The notes beneath the pieces were generated by a model, which was not told the DNA's origin, did not search any database, and worked only from the letters and a program-made list of their open reading frames with translations. A program made the position numbers and the translations under genes. From assembly GCA_023014365.1 (NCBI GenBank), contig JAEBUN010000001.1, positions 2,108,001 through 2,172,000 on the forward strand: a stretch of 64,000 nucleotides of DNA, written 5' to 3'. This DNA is from Lepiota brunneoincarnata. Taxonomy: Eukaryota; Basidiomycota; Agaricomycetes; Agaricales; Agaricaceae. This document shows positions 40,352-52,044 of the stretch, piece after piece. How positions within the stretch are numbered: the stretch's first letter is position 1; the number at the start of each line of letters is the position of its first letter.

Positions 40352-43306
40352 CGCTCCAGGAACAGATAGCAAGAGGAGGACTACTTATGTATTGCCATCT
40401 CTCCTTGGCCTAACCTTATTCGGCGCAGGGGTATATCGTTGATCGTCCTTCCTCCCTTCCTCGGCCTTTGCGCGCCTTTGATGGAAGAAGACCACGACGA
40501 AATAGTCAAGGACATATCCTGCCTATCATCGCGCCCAAGTCTTCAACAAAAACTCGCTGGCTGCTTCCCGAGTCGGCTTTTCCCAGATGTCTCCACGCTG
40601 GGGCCAGTATCAGTGCTTCGAGCAGCGGCGTTGGGGGTCATTGGTTACCCTACTCGCCTTCCCTGTCTCCCGAAGCACCACCCCACGCCTTCAACAAATA
40701 ACCTTCCCACGTGTGAATATTCAATCCGATGTAATGACGACAGACTTCTGAGCAGCCTATCCATCATTTGGTCAGGATCACCACAAACATAACCCCGGAA
40801 AACATACTGGACGCAGGGTTCACACACCCCCGGGCTCACGTTTTTATCGTGCGAAAAAAACTCAGTGGTACGGCATGTACTTTACTGCTTTTCAAGCCGC
40901 CCTCCCAGGAGGCGTTGCAGAAAATTTTTGGCCAAGTGCTTCCAACGTCCGAAGGAACAGGCGGACCTGAATCAAAAAGGAATCCCAAGTCAGTAGTAGA
41001 ACGGAGTCTCGCCGCGACTTGGGCGGAGCAATTTTAAAATTCCGCTGCTTAAAATTCCGCTCCTATAACCTTCTCTCTCAACCCTCGTCGGGTGTCAACG
41101 CGACTTCCCGTATTTCACGCCACCTAGAAAGGTTTATTTCCCTGTGGGCCCCAAGGCTGTAAGGTTAAACGGCTAATTGTTCGGGACGTGTGCAGAGCGG
41201 ACAAGCTAGAAATGCCGCTTTGTCGGTAGCTTTCCTCGGAGGCAATAGAAGTCCTTTAGCCTGAGCTTGGACAACGGTTGAATTGTTCGACACATCATCA
41301 GGTGGCGCGAGAACAGTTGAAATCCCTCGTACGATGTTATAAACGAGCCGCAAAGGACGCCTGCTGAACCTGTGCTGGAGATAAGAACGAGTTAGGGGAG
41401 GGTTATGGCAAGTCTCTTTGCTTACTTACTGCGACACTGACATCACCCCTGGTGGGTGGGGTCGATCTTCAGAACTTGCGAAAAGTCGACCCCCAAATCA
41501 CCCTCACTGAACATCCGAAGGCAGCCCATAATCCCAGGCTCCAAGATTTCTACCTCCATAAAGGGCCTCCCGAAATTGGTATATTCCATCCATTAATACA
41601 TTCTCGACAACAGAGCGTTTAAAGTCCGTCCTGATATCGAAGGCCAAAAATAGCAGGCCACTGCCAGGGGACTGGTGACTCTGGGGTTGTGCCCAACTTT
41701 AGCCCAAAGTCAGGGATGGAAATACTGGGTGCTCACCGATCGTCAACCACAAAGTTTGTGCGGCGCGGCTCAGCTTTGAGTTGCGTCTCATCCTGGCGGC
41801 CGAGCAGCCTCAACCTTCCAATCTCCACCACCAACGGTCCTCTGTCACTCTCTGATACCCAGCAGACATTTCTGCCCAATTAGCTCCCCCTCCACCCGAG
41901 ACAATCTGCAAACAGGGTCCCACGCAATAACACCGATCCTGCCTTTGCCGTTCCCCGACTACTGGTGGCGTTTATAGCCTTCTTCTTCCACAAGTCGTCG
42001 ATGCCCAGGCGCTACCTCGATGCATGTCACAGGTCTACGAGTGTTGGCACTGCATTTACAGCAGCTGCGGAGCCGCTTTACCCCAGAGGAGGAACAAAGG
42101 AGTTGTATGACATCGTTGAGGGGAGAGTGAGGGCTCGCGTATGGGAAACCGCGTCCAATCGCTGGGTCATGTTTTGTGGTCCAGGGCTGAGTGAGGAGGG
42201 GATACCAAGAAGAGCGCTGGAACGACTACAATGGCACAAAAAATCCCTTCCGCTGCCTACATTCACGCCGCGCCGTCTATCTTCAAGTCCACTTGCTGCC
42301 TAACCAACTTTTCAACATCCGGGCCACCACAAACCCACAATCCGCTGGGCAGAGGCGGAGCTCAACGTCTGTAAGAACGATTCTCCAGCCTATACCCGAT
42401 ATGCACGTCGAGACTCGATTGGCACTTCGCGATGGCTGACCCACCCCGACGCCAGGGGCGTATGGAATGTGGGACCCTGTCACTTGCAGCTTCTAAACAT
42501 TGAATGTCGCTTATTTTTGGTCTCGTGTATGCAGGAAGTCGGAAGCGTCGGAGATGTCGGCCCTTAATACGGCTTGGGTATGTGTACAGCTAGATTCCCA
42601 CTGCCACCACCCCTGCCATTGATTACCAGAACGCGCGAGACCAAGTCAGCCTGCCACCCTCCTGGGGTGCTGAGACTGGGATCATCAGTGCCCGAGAAAG
42701 AACGATGCCCGAGGGCGGCTCGGGCGATTTGTCACCTAGGCACCTGAAGAACTTGATCCTGGGGATTGAGGAGCGGGGTTCGGGATCGTACAGTTATTGA
42801 TGACGCCATCAGGATTGGCATATACGAGGCCGAAGAAGGTAGTCGAGAGATGGAGGGAACGCCGAAAAAAGGGTAGCAAAGAGGATCACTTTACTCGGCG
42901 ACGGTGCCACGAAGAGGTAGAAGCCGGGTGGGGTCGTGCTGAATATGTGCTATTGGGAGCTCTGGGGACCGCAAGGCTGGTGGGCGTATGGGACAACGTA
43001 TTGTGGTATCGGAGGTTCCGGTTTCACAGGCTCATTAGCCCGGCCACTCTGGTCTGATCGCAGCCGGCAGGCGCCTGTGTTAAAAATGACAATATAGGCT
43101 GATGCATAAGACTTGTGTACTATACCAGATTGATCTATATCCGGTGTGGAAACGATAGCCACCACGAGATGTTTGTCCAGAAACCGTCGTCCATAAATAC
43201 GCTATATGGTCTGATGCTGGGACCACTCCACTTTGTACCCCGACCTCGCCCAACCAAACTTCACCCTCTTCTATCAACCACTTGTCGTCAGAAGCATCTA
43301 CTCGCC
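40352..43306. other. Intergenic interval of about 3 kb
   Basis: Contains the promoter of the RGS gene on the left and of the peroxiredoxin gene on the right. Open frames at 40439-40792 and 41965-42303 have no recognisable domain. At 41030-41062 the 11-mer AAAATTCCGCT occurs twice (AATTTTAAAATTCCGCTGCTTAAAATTCCGCTCC), a local direct repeat. No transposon ends were seen. Confidence 0.4.
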
Positions 43307-44126
43307 ATGTCATTCAAGTCACTTATAGGCAAACCGGGACCTGCATTTAAACTTCCGAACTATGATGGGAAAGACTATGAGGTCAAGCCCGCTGAGGCCG
43401 GCATCCCCACTGTGTTATTTTTCTACCCAGAATCTGGTCAGTTACTGACATCTACTGGTGTCATCTGCAATATTACTAACTCCTTGACAGGTTCGTATGG
43501 ATGCACGAAGCAGGCGTGTCAATTTAGAGATGCAATTGCTGGTGCGTCTTGTCATTGAGGAAAGGAAGATCACTAGTGACTCGGCCCACCCCGCCCGCGG
43601 AATAGAGAAGGTGGATTTTGCTGCAGATAAGGTGCAAATTGTTGGTATCAGCCCCTAATTCAGTGGAGAAACAAAAGGCATTTGTCGAGAAGGAGAAATT
43701 AACGGTGGGTTCTACTCGTAACTGTCTAACCACGACATCAATACTGAACTCCTTCCTAGTACCCAGTCCTAGGCGATGTAAACAAAGAAGCGTTTTCAAA
43801 GTATGGCATCGGAAGGGGAATGCTGGGCCTGGTGCAGGTCTCTCGAGTTACGTTTGTGATGGACCGGAAGGGAATTGTCCGGTATGTCTCAGAAAGGGAT
43901 TAAGTTTCTGCGTAATAACATGGTTATCAGGGATGCACTCGATGCGACGATGAATTATGGTGCGCATGCCGGATTTGTGGAGAAATGGTTAGAAACATTG
44001 AGGAAAGAGGAGGAGGCCTCTGCTCAGACAGGCCTAATCGGAGGATTGAGGGCCCACCTTGGTCTCGAATATGTTCAATACTCTTGCTATAAGAACCATG
44101 AGATCCATACTTCCGTTCTATCATGA
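43307..44126 (+). CDS. PrxQ/BCP-type thiol peroxiredoxin (frame interrupted)
   Basis: A thioredoxin-dependent peroxidase of the bacterioferritin-comigratory-protein type. The start MSFKSLIGKPGPAFKLPNYD leads to the active site SYGCTKQACQFRD, with peroxidatic Cys and resolving Cys five residues apart, as in PrxQ. Then come VQIVGIS, SVEKQKAFVEKEKLT, YPVLGDVNKEAFSKYGIG, VTFVMDRKGIVR and the helix HAGFVEKWLETL. Introns: 43437-43490, 43542-43605, one after EKEKLT (GTGGGT...CCTAG) and one after KGIVR (GTATGT...ATCAG). Between IVGIS and NSVEKQ the frame steps by one: ATC AGC CCC TAA, with four C at 43652-43655; three C would restore AGC CCT AAT TCA. The only GT-AG pair there would make a 19-nt intron and delete GIS. 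I regard this as a probable base-count error; otherwise it is a disabling frameshift. Confidence 0.85.
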
Positions 44127-44689
44127 CCCTATGTAGCTGACTCACGGGACAAGTAATGGTCCCAAGTGGAACAAGTTACAGATTTGGTGACTATTTCAAA
44201 GACGACCCAATTGCGAGCCATCATAGCTAGCCCCTCTGGACTCCACGCGTCAGCCTCGGGAGTGTTTATTGTTCCCGGTATAGCGAGGTAAATAGAGCGG
44301 GTTTGAGGGGCCAGGATACTTAGCAGGTCAATGTTGATTATCACGTGCCACTGGCCCCCGAAATCACATTCAGCATCAATAGCCGGTGGCCTGATTCAAC
44401 TAGTTAGGGCAGAGTCTCATGTGGCTTGTCCCCCGCGCTCATTCTGACAGATATATATACCTTGTTCTCGCTCTGAATCTCGCCCCGGCTCCTGCTGCCA
44501 CTCTTGACGTTGCCGGGATACCCGGAAGTGCGCGGTTATTCGGGTCTTGCGTTCGTACGCCAGATCAGCCACCACACGGACGGAGCCGCCCAAGCTTGAC
44601 GAGAACCATTCCCAGACAGCAACGACCGCTCTGCGAAGGAGATACGTTTATTCGGACGCAGCAGTTTTCGACATCACGAAAGTGTGAAC
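44127..44689. other. Intergenic, peroxiredoxin to nitronate monooxygenase
   Basis: These 563 bp hold the 3' flank of the peroxiredoxin gene and the promoter of the nitronate monooxygenase gene. A TATATATA stretch at 44452-44459 lies about 230 bp before the start codon and could be a TATA element. Nothing else is recognised. Confidence 0.4.
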
Positions 44690-46243
44690 ATGCCGATCGT
44701 TACCTCAGTGACTAAGCTGCTCGGAATCCGGATGTGAGTGTTCTCTTTAGTTCGGTCCAGTTTTTCGTGAGACGATTCACCAGTTCTCAGGCCCGTTATA
44801 CAGGGTGGCATGCAATGGTATGTATATCCCTACCTGATGTACCATCTATAATTTTGTCCTTTATAGGGTTGGTGTCCCTAGGCTCGCTGCTGCCGTGTCT
44901 GAAGCCGGCGGACTTGGTACGAGTAATGCGATATCTCCCTATACGACCTGCTCATGCCCCCTGTGCCCTAGGCATCCTCACCGCTCTGACACAACCTTCC
45001 CCGGATGCTCTCCGTGAGGCCATTCGCGAGACCCGGAAGCTCACGTCGAAACCCTTTGGCGTCAACATCACCTTGCTTCCGAGTATCAACCCTCCCGATT
45101 ATCCGGGATACGCAAAGGCCGCCGTGGAGGAGGGTGTGAAGATTTTTGAGACAGCTGGTAATAATCGTGAGTAGCGACGATCAATTTCCCTCTCCTGTCG
45201 TATTGACCACGTCCATTGCTTAGCCGGTCCTCTCATCAGATATTTCAAGGAAAATGGCTGCATTGTGATTCACAAATGCACCACTATTAGGCATGCTAAG
45301 GCGAGAAACTGTATTATTTATCTCATAACCATCTGTGACAAATTTACCAGAGTGCAGAGCGATTTGGCGTTGATGTTTTAAGTATTGACGGCTTCGAATG
45401 TTAGTCTTCAATTGTCAGGCTCTGTGAAGGCTTGCTATTGATATTTACTCAGGTGCTGGTCACCCGGGGGAGGATGACATCGGTGGCCTTGTCTTGGTAC
45501 CCACTGAATAGTTTGAAGACGACCATAGTCTCACTCTGACGTTTATAGCTTGCACGTGCCGCTCAGGAACTCAAGATTCCCTATGTTGCTTCTGGCGGTA
45601 TCGCCGATGGGCGTGGCTTTGCTGCCGCTATGGCTCTAGGTGCTGCTGTAAGTGCCTCATATGCCAGGTGGTGATCATACATGCTCAAAATCTATTGCAG
45701 GGCGTGAATATGGGTATGTCACTGGGAATTGCACCCAGTGTTTCAGGCCTAATGTTGCTTCATTTCTGTCATAGGAACACGCTTCATGTGCACAGTAGAG
45801 AGGTCCGCTCATCTTTTGGTTGTTGGTCATTTATCAACTCAAATTTTACTTCTAGTCCGATTCATCAGCGCATTAAGGAAAAGATCGTCGCATCTACCGA
45901 GCGCGATACCATCCACATCTTCAGGACGCTTCACAATACCGCTCGTGTGTACAAGAACAAGGTTTCTGTAGAAGTGGTTGAAATCGAACGGCGCCCTGGT
46001 GGTGCCAAATTTGAAGACGTCAAGGACCTGGTGTCTGGCGCTCGAGGTCGTAAGGTCTACGAGCTTGGTGATCCTGATTATGGAATCTGGTCGGCGGGAA
46101 TTGCGGTTGGGTTGATCAATGACATTCCCACCTGCGAGGACCTTATGAGGAGATTAGAGAAGGATGTGGAGAATACAGTTTCTGGACTTGTATCTGCAGT
46201 GGGAGTTTCCCAGCAGTGTCCTGTTTCGAAGGCCAAGCTGTAA
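44690..46243 (+). CDS. Nitronate monooxygenase (2-nitropropane dioxygenase family)
   Basis: An FMN-dependent TIM-barrel enzyme that oxidises alkyl nitronates such as propionate-3-nitronate. The spliced N-terminus reads MPIVTSVTKLLGIRMPVIQG, then GMQWVGVPRLAAAVSEAGGL and GILTALTQ, the canonical opening with the PxxxG(G)MQ phosphate-binding start. Further on are KPFGVNITLLPSINPPDY, FETAGNNPGPLI, HKCTTIRHAKSAERFGVDV (the region carrying the catalytic His), GFECAGHPGEDDIGGLVLL, IPYVASGGIADGRGFAAAMALGA and VNMGTRFMCT. The C-terminal part continues to the stop at 46243. First introns: 44734-44790 (splitting the Met codon), then one inside the Trp codon of GMQW and one after AGGL. About seven short introns in total. 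All core motifs appear intact. It lies on the same strand as the peroxiredoxin gene upstream. Confidence 0.92.
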
Positions 46244-46690
46244 ACACGAATATCATTATCTTATATCAAGAATAATATTAACAGGGGTGTCTTAGGCTGC
46301 AGTTTGCCTGTACAAATTTCTAAACAGGCCACCCCGGACGTGATAGAGCTACGTGGGCCTGGGTGCGATCTTACCCCGAAACCCTTGATGTTCTGTGTGG
46401 GAGGCATTATGCTCCTGGGAAGGTCAGAAGGAATTGTTGGAAAATTCATCAAGCTCATGTCCGACGCGGTTGGTCTCGTGATCGCGTTGCTGCAACGTGG
46501 GGAGACCCCGGACGCTAAGTGCCGAAATCTTGCCCGATATGGCGGAGAACTCCTGCCGAACATACCATTTATGGAATAACACGGGGTGGTTGAAACGGGG
46601 TCTTAGCTGCATCGTGGTTGTTGGTTCAAGTGTTTGACGGTGACCTTCATATTTCGTTCCTACTCATTTTGTTATTTGGTCTAGCAAACC
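46244..46690. other. Intergenic 447 bp before the Mps1 gene
   Basis: Contains the 3' flank of the nitronate monooxygenase gene and the promoter of the kinase gene. Open frames on both strands here overlap one another and show no domain. Confidence 0.4.
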
Positions 46691-49600
46691 ATGGCTTCAA
46701 CAAGCCCCTCAACGTCGCCGCCGCGAACCCCAGTTGACCCGCGCACTGCTGCAGTTACTGCTCGGAAGTCAGCAACACCGCTCTCCGATGACTCTTCCAT
46801 TGAGGATCTCTCTTTCGACTATATCATTGACGAGCAGGGAAACCTTCACAGAATATCAAAAGGCTGTTCCAAGGCCTCTCCGCAGTATACGCCCCCGACA
46901 CCACCTGATGACCCCGTCGAATCAATCAAGAGTCTCAGGAAACCACCATCACCTATCCTCCTCAACTCTCCCGTCAGGCGTTCCTCATTATCACGCTCAG
47001 AGAGCGCGTATCCTGTACTAGAATCAGTCTCTTCCGGTTTAGCGTCTGACAGACCAGAACGACCACCCCGCTCGTTCAGCCGGGTGGCTTCAGGGCCGCT
47101 GCTATCAACTGTGTCCTCACATACCGCCTCGACGACTTCATCGACGGCGAAGCCCCGCTCTGTACCCCGAAGGATAACGCTCGACGAAGCACCTGAAAAG
47201 AACGAACTTACGGGAGCTTCGTCCCGCCCAAGACAGGTGCTCGATTCCCACCTGCACCCAAACCACCATCACCAGGACGAGAAGGAAAACATTGGTGAAT
47301 TTGGTGAGAATCCGTACCTAGGCACCGGCGCCTGGAAAACCGAGACATTCACCTCCTCTTACTTCGCGATCATCTGGACGCCCAGGACTTCGCACGGCGT
47401 ATTCCTCTACCAGTGGCACAAGGCCATTAGTGGATGTCCCAGTGCTACAACGTGGTCCCCACGCTCGTCAGGCAGTCCCAGGGCCTAATCGTGCTGGGAG
47501 GATGCTCAAGTCGGTATCGACTTCATCCGCATCCAAGTATTCCGGCACAGCAGCTTCCGTCGCTGACAGGTTTTATGAGGGCGAAACTAGCGAGGACGAA
47601 CAGCGGTGCACGTCCCACCCCTGCACAGGCGAGCTATGGCGAGAAAAATCCATCAATAGGCATTACTCCTAGTCCAGAATGCCGATGGCGGAGAGGATGC
47701 GGAGATCGACCCTGCAAATATCCCGATTCCTAGCTCTGCCACGTCGAGCATGTTTGGGAGACAGAGGAACCTTGCTCTCGGATCTGCTGCCGCGAGCTCA
47801 CTTAATCAATCTTCGACAAATCGACCACGAAGGTCTGCAAGCTTGAGTGATGCTCTGGGTATGTTCCCAGCTGAACGCAATGGTTACGTGATTGACACTG
47901 TTAATAGCCCATGACGACTACCAGTTGCAAGTTCAGCAACAGTATTTGAATGGACACTCACGCCCAGGCACGAGCTTAGGTGAGTTGCCTTGGTATCAAA
48001 TTTCAGAACAGTCCGTTTATCCCTTCCCTAGGCATGAGTGCTATCGCAGAGAATCTGGACGGTGCAAGGCGTGTCACGATGAGGGAGAGGGAACAGCAGG
48101 AAGCCGAATTTCTAAGTGATTGTGAAAGTGGGTTTGACGTGTCACTCCAACGACAAATATTGATGTTACCGCAGAATATATCCGAGAGCTCGAGTTCGAA
48201 CACCGGGGACAGGACGCACAACCCCCACCGCGTCAATCACCATCCCCAACGCGCAACCAGAATCTACACCAAGCTCGATTGGCCTATGGCCACCGTCGGC
48301 AAGAATCCGACACACTCAAGAGCTCGCTGCCCATCAATGCGAGCTCACCCACGATTGTGGACAACCAGTCCCGAGCATCCTCAAGATTGGTTCATGGCCG
48401 GACGTCGCCACCGTCATCACGGCCCTCACAGGATAGAGTTTCGCCTCCCTCTTCTTCGCGGCTACAAGTTCGCATCTCACCACCAGCAAAAGGTCGCGTC
48501 TCGCCATCTAGCGCAAAAGGTCGTACCTCCCCATCTAGCACACAAGGCCGTGTTTCCCCATCCAGCATAAAGGGCCGCTCGTCTCCCAACAATCGGTTTG
48601 CTGTTTCGGCAAGCGCAGATTACGTGAGGCACCGCCGCAGCCCAACGGCGCCCGAGCCCCCAACTACCAGCAACTTGGTTAGCGCGGGGGCTTCAGCCGT
48701 TGCATCTGGTAGAACATGGGCTGCCGGTGAACGAGAAGAAGACTACCAGAGCGAACAAGAACGCGAGCGGAGGCCGCAGGCTCAGTCTACAACAATCCAT
48801 CAACCATCCCCCCCACCCCCGCCATACTCGACTCAGCCTATTCAAGCAGCCCAAGCACCTGCTCCGGCACTTATGCAATCCACTGTGGGGCATGCGCCTG
48901 CACCTCCTATCCAGTCCCCTCGTCATATAGTGGTCAACAAGAAAGCATACGCTCGGCTTGACATGATCGGAAAAGGAGGTTCATCGCGCGTCTTTCGCGT
49001 GATGAGCCACAATAATGAATTATTTGCTATCAAGCGTGTCTCGCTGGATAGGACAGAAAATGAGATGATGAACGGATATATGAATGAAATTGCGCTGTTA
49101 AAACGTTTGGAAGGAAACAGCCGGATAATCCGCCTGATTGACAGTGAAGTCCGTGCGGGGCCTGGGGGGTCGAAAGGGCATTTATTGCTGGTTATGGAGT
49201 GCGGAGAGATCGATCTAGCGAGGCTGTTACAAGATCAGATGAAGCATCCGCTGAATATGGTCTGGGTGGCGTATTACTGGCAACAGGTCCGTAGAACGCC
49301 CGCATACGAGGAGCTTATGAGCTCACGTCTGTGCTAGATGTTACAAGCTGTGCACGTCATCCACGAGGAGAAGATCGTACATTCCGACCTTAAGCCCGCT
49401 AATTTCGTCCTCGTCCGAGGACAGCTCAAATTGATTGACTTCGGCATCGCGAATGCTATTGCCAATGACACGACTAACATCCACAGGGAACATCAAGTGA
49501 GTGTGGTGGAATCCTGTCTGAATTAGAAGGCTCAATCGCCACAGGTTGGGACCATTAACTACATGAGTCCAGAAGCCATTGAGCTTGCTGATGGCCAACG

Positions 49601-50238
49601 CCGTCTCAAGGTCGGGAGAGCCTCGGACGTCTGGTCATTGGGGGTCATCTTGTATCAGATGGTCTATGGTCAACCCCCCTTCCAGCACCTAGCCCTTATT
49701 CAAAAGATGAGGGTCATTCCCGATCATAGCCATGTTATTGAGTTCCCTGAATACTCCATCCCAACACTTCCTGGGTCAAAGAGCCCTAATGGTGACCAAA
49801 TAGCACCGCCAACCAAACTCGAACACCTCAAACGGCGTGTTCGGAGTGATGTGATTAACAGCATGAAGAAGTGCTTGACAAGGAACTCGAAGGAGCGAGC
49901 AACAATTCCCGAGTTGCTCGAGCACAGCTGGTTATCGATGAGGGAATGTAGGTGCCTTCTCCCTAGAGTGAATTCAGAGAACTGATCATGATTTTGTAGT
50001 CGAGTCGGATACCCCCGCGAAACCCCAACTTGGCGCGGACGAGACCATCATCAATCCTTATTACATGCGACAGTTGCTCGAGTACGGGATCAAGCTCGGA
50101 ATTACTCAAGGCGATTCTATGGATCCTGACGCCCTCTTAAGAGAGGCAGAGGTTCGTAAGCCGTGTTTGAAAATATACGTGATGCTCATCTAGCCTTAAT
50201 AGCGCCTGGTGGTTGAACTTAAAGCTCTCCAACCCTGA
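46691..50238 (+). CDS. MPS1: Mps1/TTK dual-specificity spindle checkpoint kinase
   Basis: Kinase of the spindle assembly checkpoint and spindle-pole duplication. The catalytic domain is complete: [10 protein letters not shown] (Gly loop), FAIKRVSL (Lys), HSDLKPANF (the HSD form typical of Mps1 instead of HRD), LIDFGIAN (DFG) and [11 protein letters not shown]. Next come [19 protein letters not shown] and a short C-terminal extension ending [10 protein letters not shown]. Introns split QQ|MLQAVH and HQ|VGTINY. The N-terminal 650 residues are Ser/Thr/Pro-rich and disordered. Their exon structure is only partly resolved: an 82-nt intron at 47304-47385 fits, but two +1 frame steps near 47601-47606 and 47673-47677 join SEDE to [10 protein letters not shown] and TPSP to [11 protein letters not shown] single 119-nt intron at 47559-47677 would bypass both, deleting those protein-like stretches. 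A 9-residue S-P repeat lies at 48492-48596. Confidence 0.9.
48492..48596 (+). repeat. Imperfect 27-nt tandem repeat in the Mps1 N-terminal region
   Basis: Four units read [27 protein letters not shown] and GRSSPNNRF in the coding frame, each carrying a Ser/Thr-Pro site. Looser related units precede them ([27 protein letters not shown]). The nucleotide units differ by several bases, so the array is not recent. Confidence 0.85.
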
Positions 50239-52044
50239 TTTGTTAACAGCAAATTTTTAGAATCCATGCTTCCTATTAGCACCTTTCGCCCCGCATTGGT
50301 TTTCGTTCTTCGTCATCACCGGTCCTACCTCCCCACTTGCATCATGTAGTATTGTCATTCCTTCCATCTTCACATGAACAATCTTCTACATACGTCGCAC
50401 ATGTCCTGTTCCTGTCTCTGACCTTCCAAGCGAACTCATTCCTCCATCAGACCGTCGTGCTTTCGTTGCTTTGTGGCTCCTCACACCAATTGGTGTTAGT
50501 GATGAGGAGTTTTGCTGTCTTATGTTATGTATCTTGTATGGCTTCTTTTTTCCATGTACCAGAAGGATTTTTTGCCCTTTGAATTTTCCCTGTTTGGTTC
50601 GTTCTTCTGTTTGCACATTTTGAGGCCTCCCTTACCTCCCCGTTCCACATACACAAATACTCCTCCTTCGCCCTTGTCTCTTCCCGAGAAAAAGTATGGT
50701 CTATCAAGTATTCTTTCCTTGTACAACTATATTTTGTCATGGTTGTTTTTTCCTAACCGAATGCAAGTATGTTCCTATTTGTCGCTAGTTTCTAGAAACC
50801 GGTTTGGCAACGAATTGAAGCGATGAGCTAGACAGGCGCTCAACGTCGCAGTGAACCTATCCTGGAAGAAAGAACGCGAATGGCAAAGACGACTTGATTC
50901 AACCTTGCTCTCGGTGTCTGTCCGACCTCTTTATGAGCTCTGGTGTTCCTCGATCGTGAGGGTTGTTTGGGTCGTGGGGAGGTATTTACCATAACGAGGC
51001 CGTTGTGCGGTGATTGGGGTCCTTGCTGGCAGTGTGACAGTGCTGAGATCATTTGACACATGTGGGTGCCAATCTACCTGTATCAATTAGGGCGTTTGTT
51101 ACAGATGGAAACAACGAACATCTTGATGTTGTTGTATGTATGTATGTATTGACCCGAGCCCTGTGGAGGGTTTCAGAGACAGTTGGTGAGCGTCCTGGCG
51201 CTATCTATCGACAGACGGATACCTGTTGTTTTGTTTTTCGTTTGTTTTTCCCCTTCTCCCTTTTTCTCTCCAGGCTAGAACCTTGACTGGAGAGACTATT
51301 CCTAGCTAGCTGATGGAACGGCACAGTGGTATGTGCCCCATCCTCCTAGCTCCAAAGCTATTAGTGTCGATGTATACTGCATAGCCATCTCATCAAAGAT
51401 ATCATAACACCCGAAATATGCTTGGTGCTCAGGAAGCCCTATGTGCTGGTATCCATCTCTCATCACTTGAAGGTCACCGTTGATGGTTATCCTTGAAAAG
51501 CCACATCCGACATCACCGCCACGATACTGAAGCAAGATTACAAAGCTGTGCATCCGTCCCAACAGCCAACACGGCAGGAGAGGTTTTCCTTATCCGGTCC
51601 ATCGCGGCACCGGTTTGTGCTCAGGGGTCAAGCTGGTCCTCGAATTCTCGAGGGAGAGGATCAGACATTGCAGGGATTGATATCGATGATCCATTGGCGG
51701 AATGGATCAATATCGTAGTCAACCTGGATCCATAAATATATATTTGTACAAATTAGTTACCATAGGGCACCAATGTATAAGAGGCGATATTCTGATGGGA
51801 GTCAGGTGAAGCACGGACATGAAAATAAACAAATATCGAAGCAAGACCTGCGGAGTGTTTATCCAAATATCATTCAAAGCTGGGAACAGATGGTTTCGAA
51901 TCAAAGATAAAAGGGTGGCCAGGAAAAAGGAATGATACCAATGTGGTAATATTGGGCGGTTTTGGGGGGGAGCTACCCACTTCCAAGTGTATGAGAATCC
52001 GCGCAACCACTCCACTCGCCCATCAGATCGCAAGGAGTCAGCGT
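50239..52044. other. Intergenic 1.8 kb between Mps1 and the 7TM gene
   Basis: T-rich stretches around 50530-50760 fit a fungal 3' flank. A GTAT repeat lies at 51137-51148. A minus-strand frame at 51302-51562 reads protein-like, including INGDLQVMRDGYQHIGLPEH, but no family is recognised and the adjoining frames are broken. The right end is the 3' UTR of the 7TM gene. Confidence 0.4.
51302..51720 (-). pseudogene. Possible coding remnant of unknown family
   Basis: On the minus strand RGGDVGCGFSRITINGDL and HQAYFGCYDIFDEMAMQYTS form one open frame to a stop at 51302. Upstream, MDRIRKTSPAVLAVGTDAQL and IDPFRQWIIDINP sit in other frames. The composition looks coding and the frame changes suggest decay or unresolved introns. 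I recognise no domain, and chance remains possible. Confidence 0.22.

Noticed and set aside
42797..43057. Basic open frame resembling a transposon nucleic-acid-binding tail (WRERRKKGSKEDHFTRRR)
   Set aside because: Only composition supports it; there are no reverse transcriptase, integrase or zinc-knuckle motifs nearby.
43645..43663. A 19-nt GT-AG 'intron' that would keep the peroxiredoxin frame open
   Set aside because: It is far below any known workable intron size and would delete the conserved GIS residues; a base-count error is simpler.
51137..51148. GTAT tetranucleotide repeat
   Set aside because: Only three units; ordinary simple sequence in noncoding DNA.
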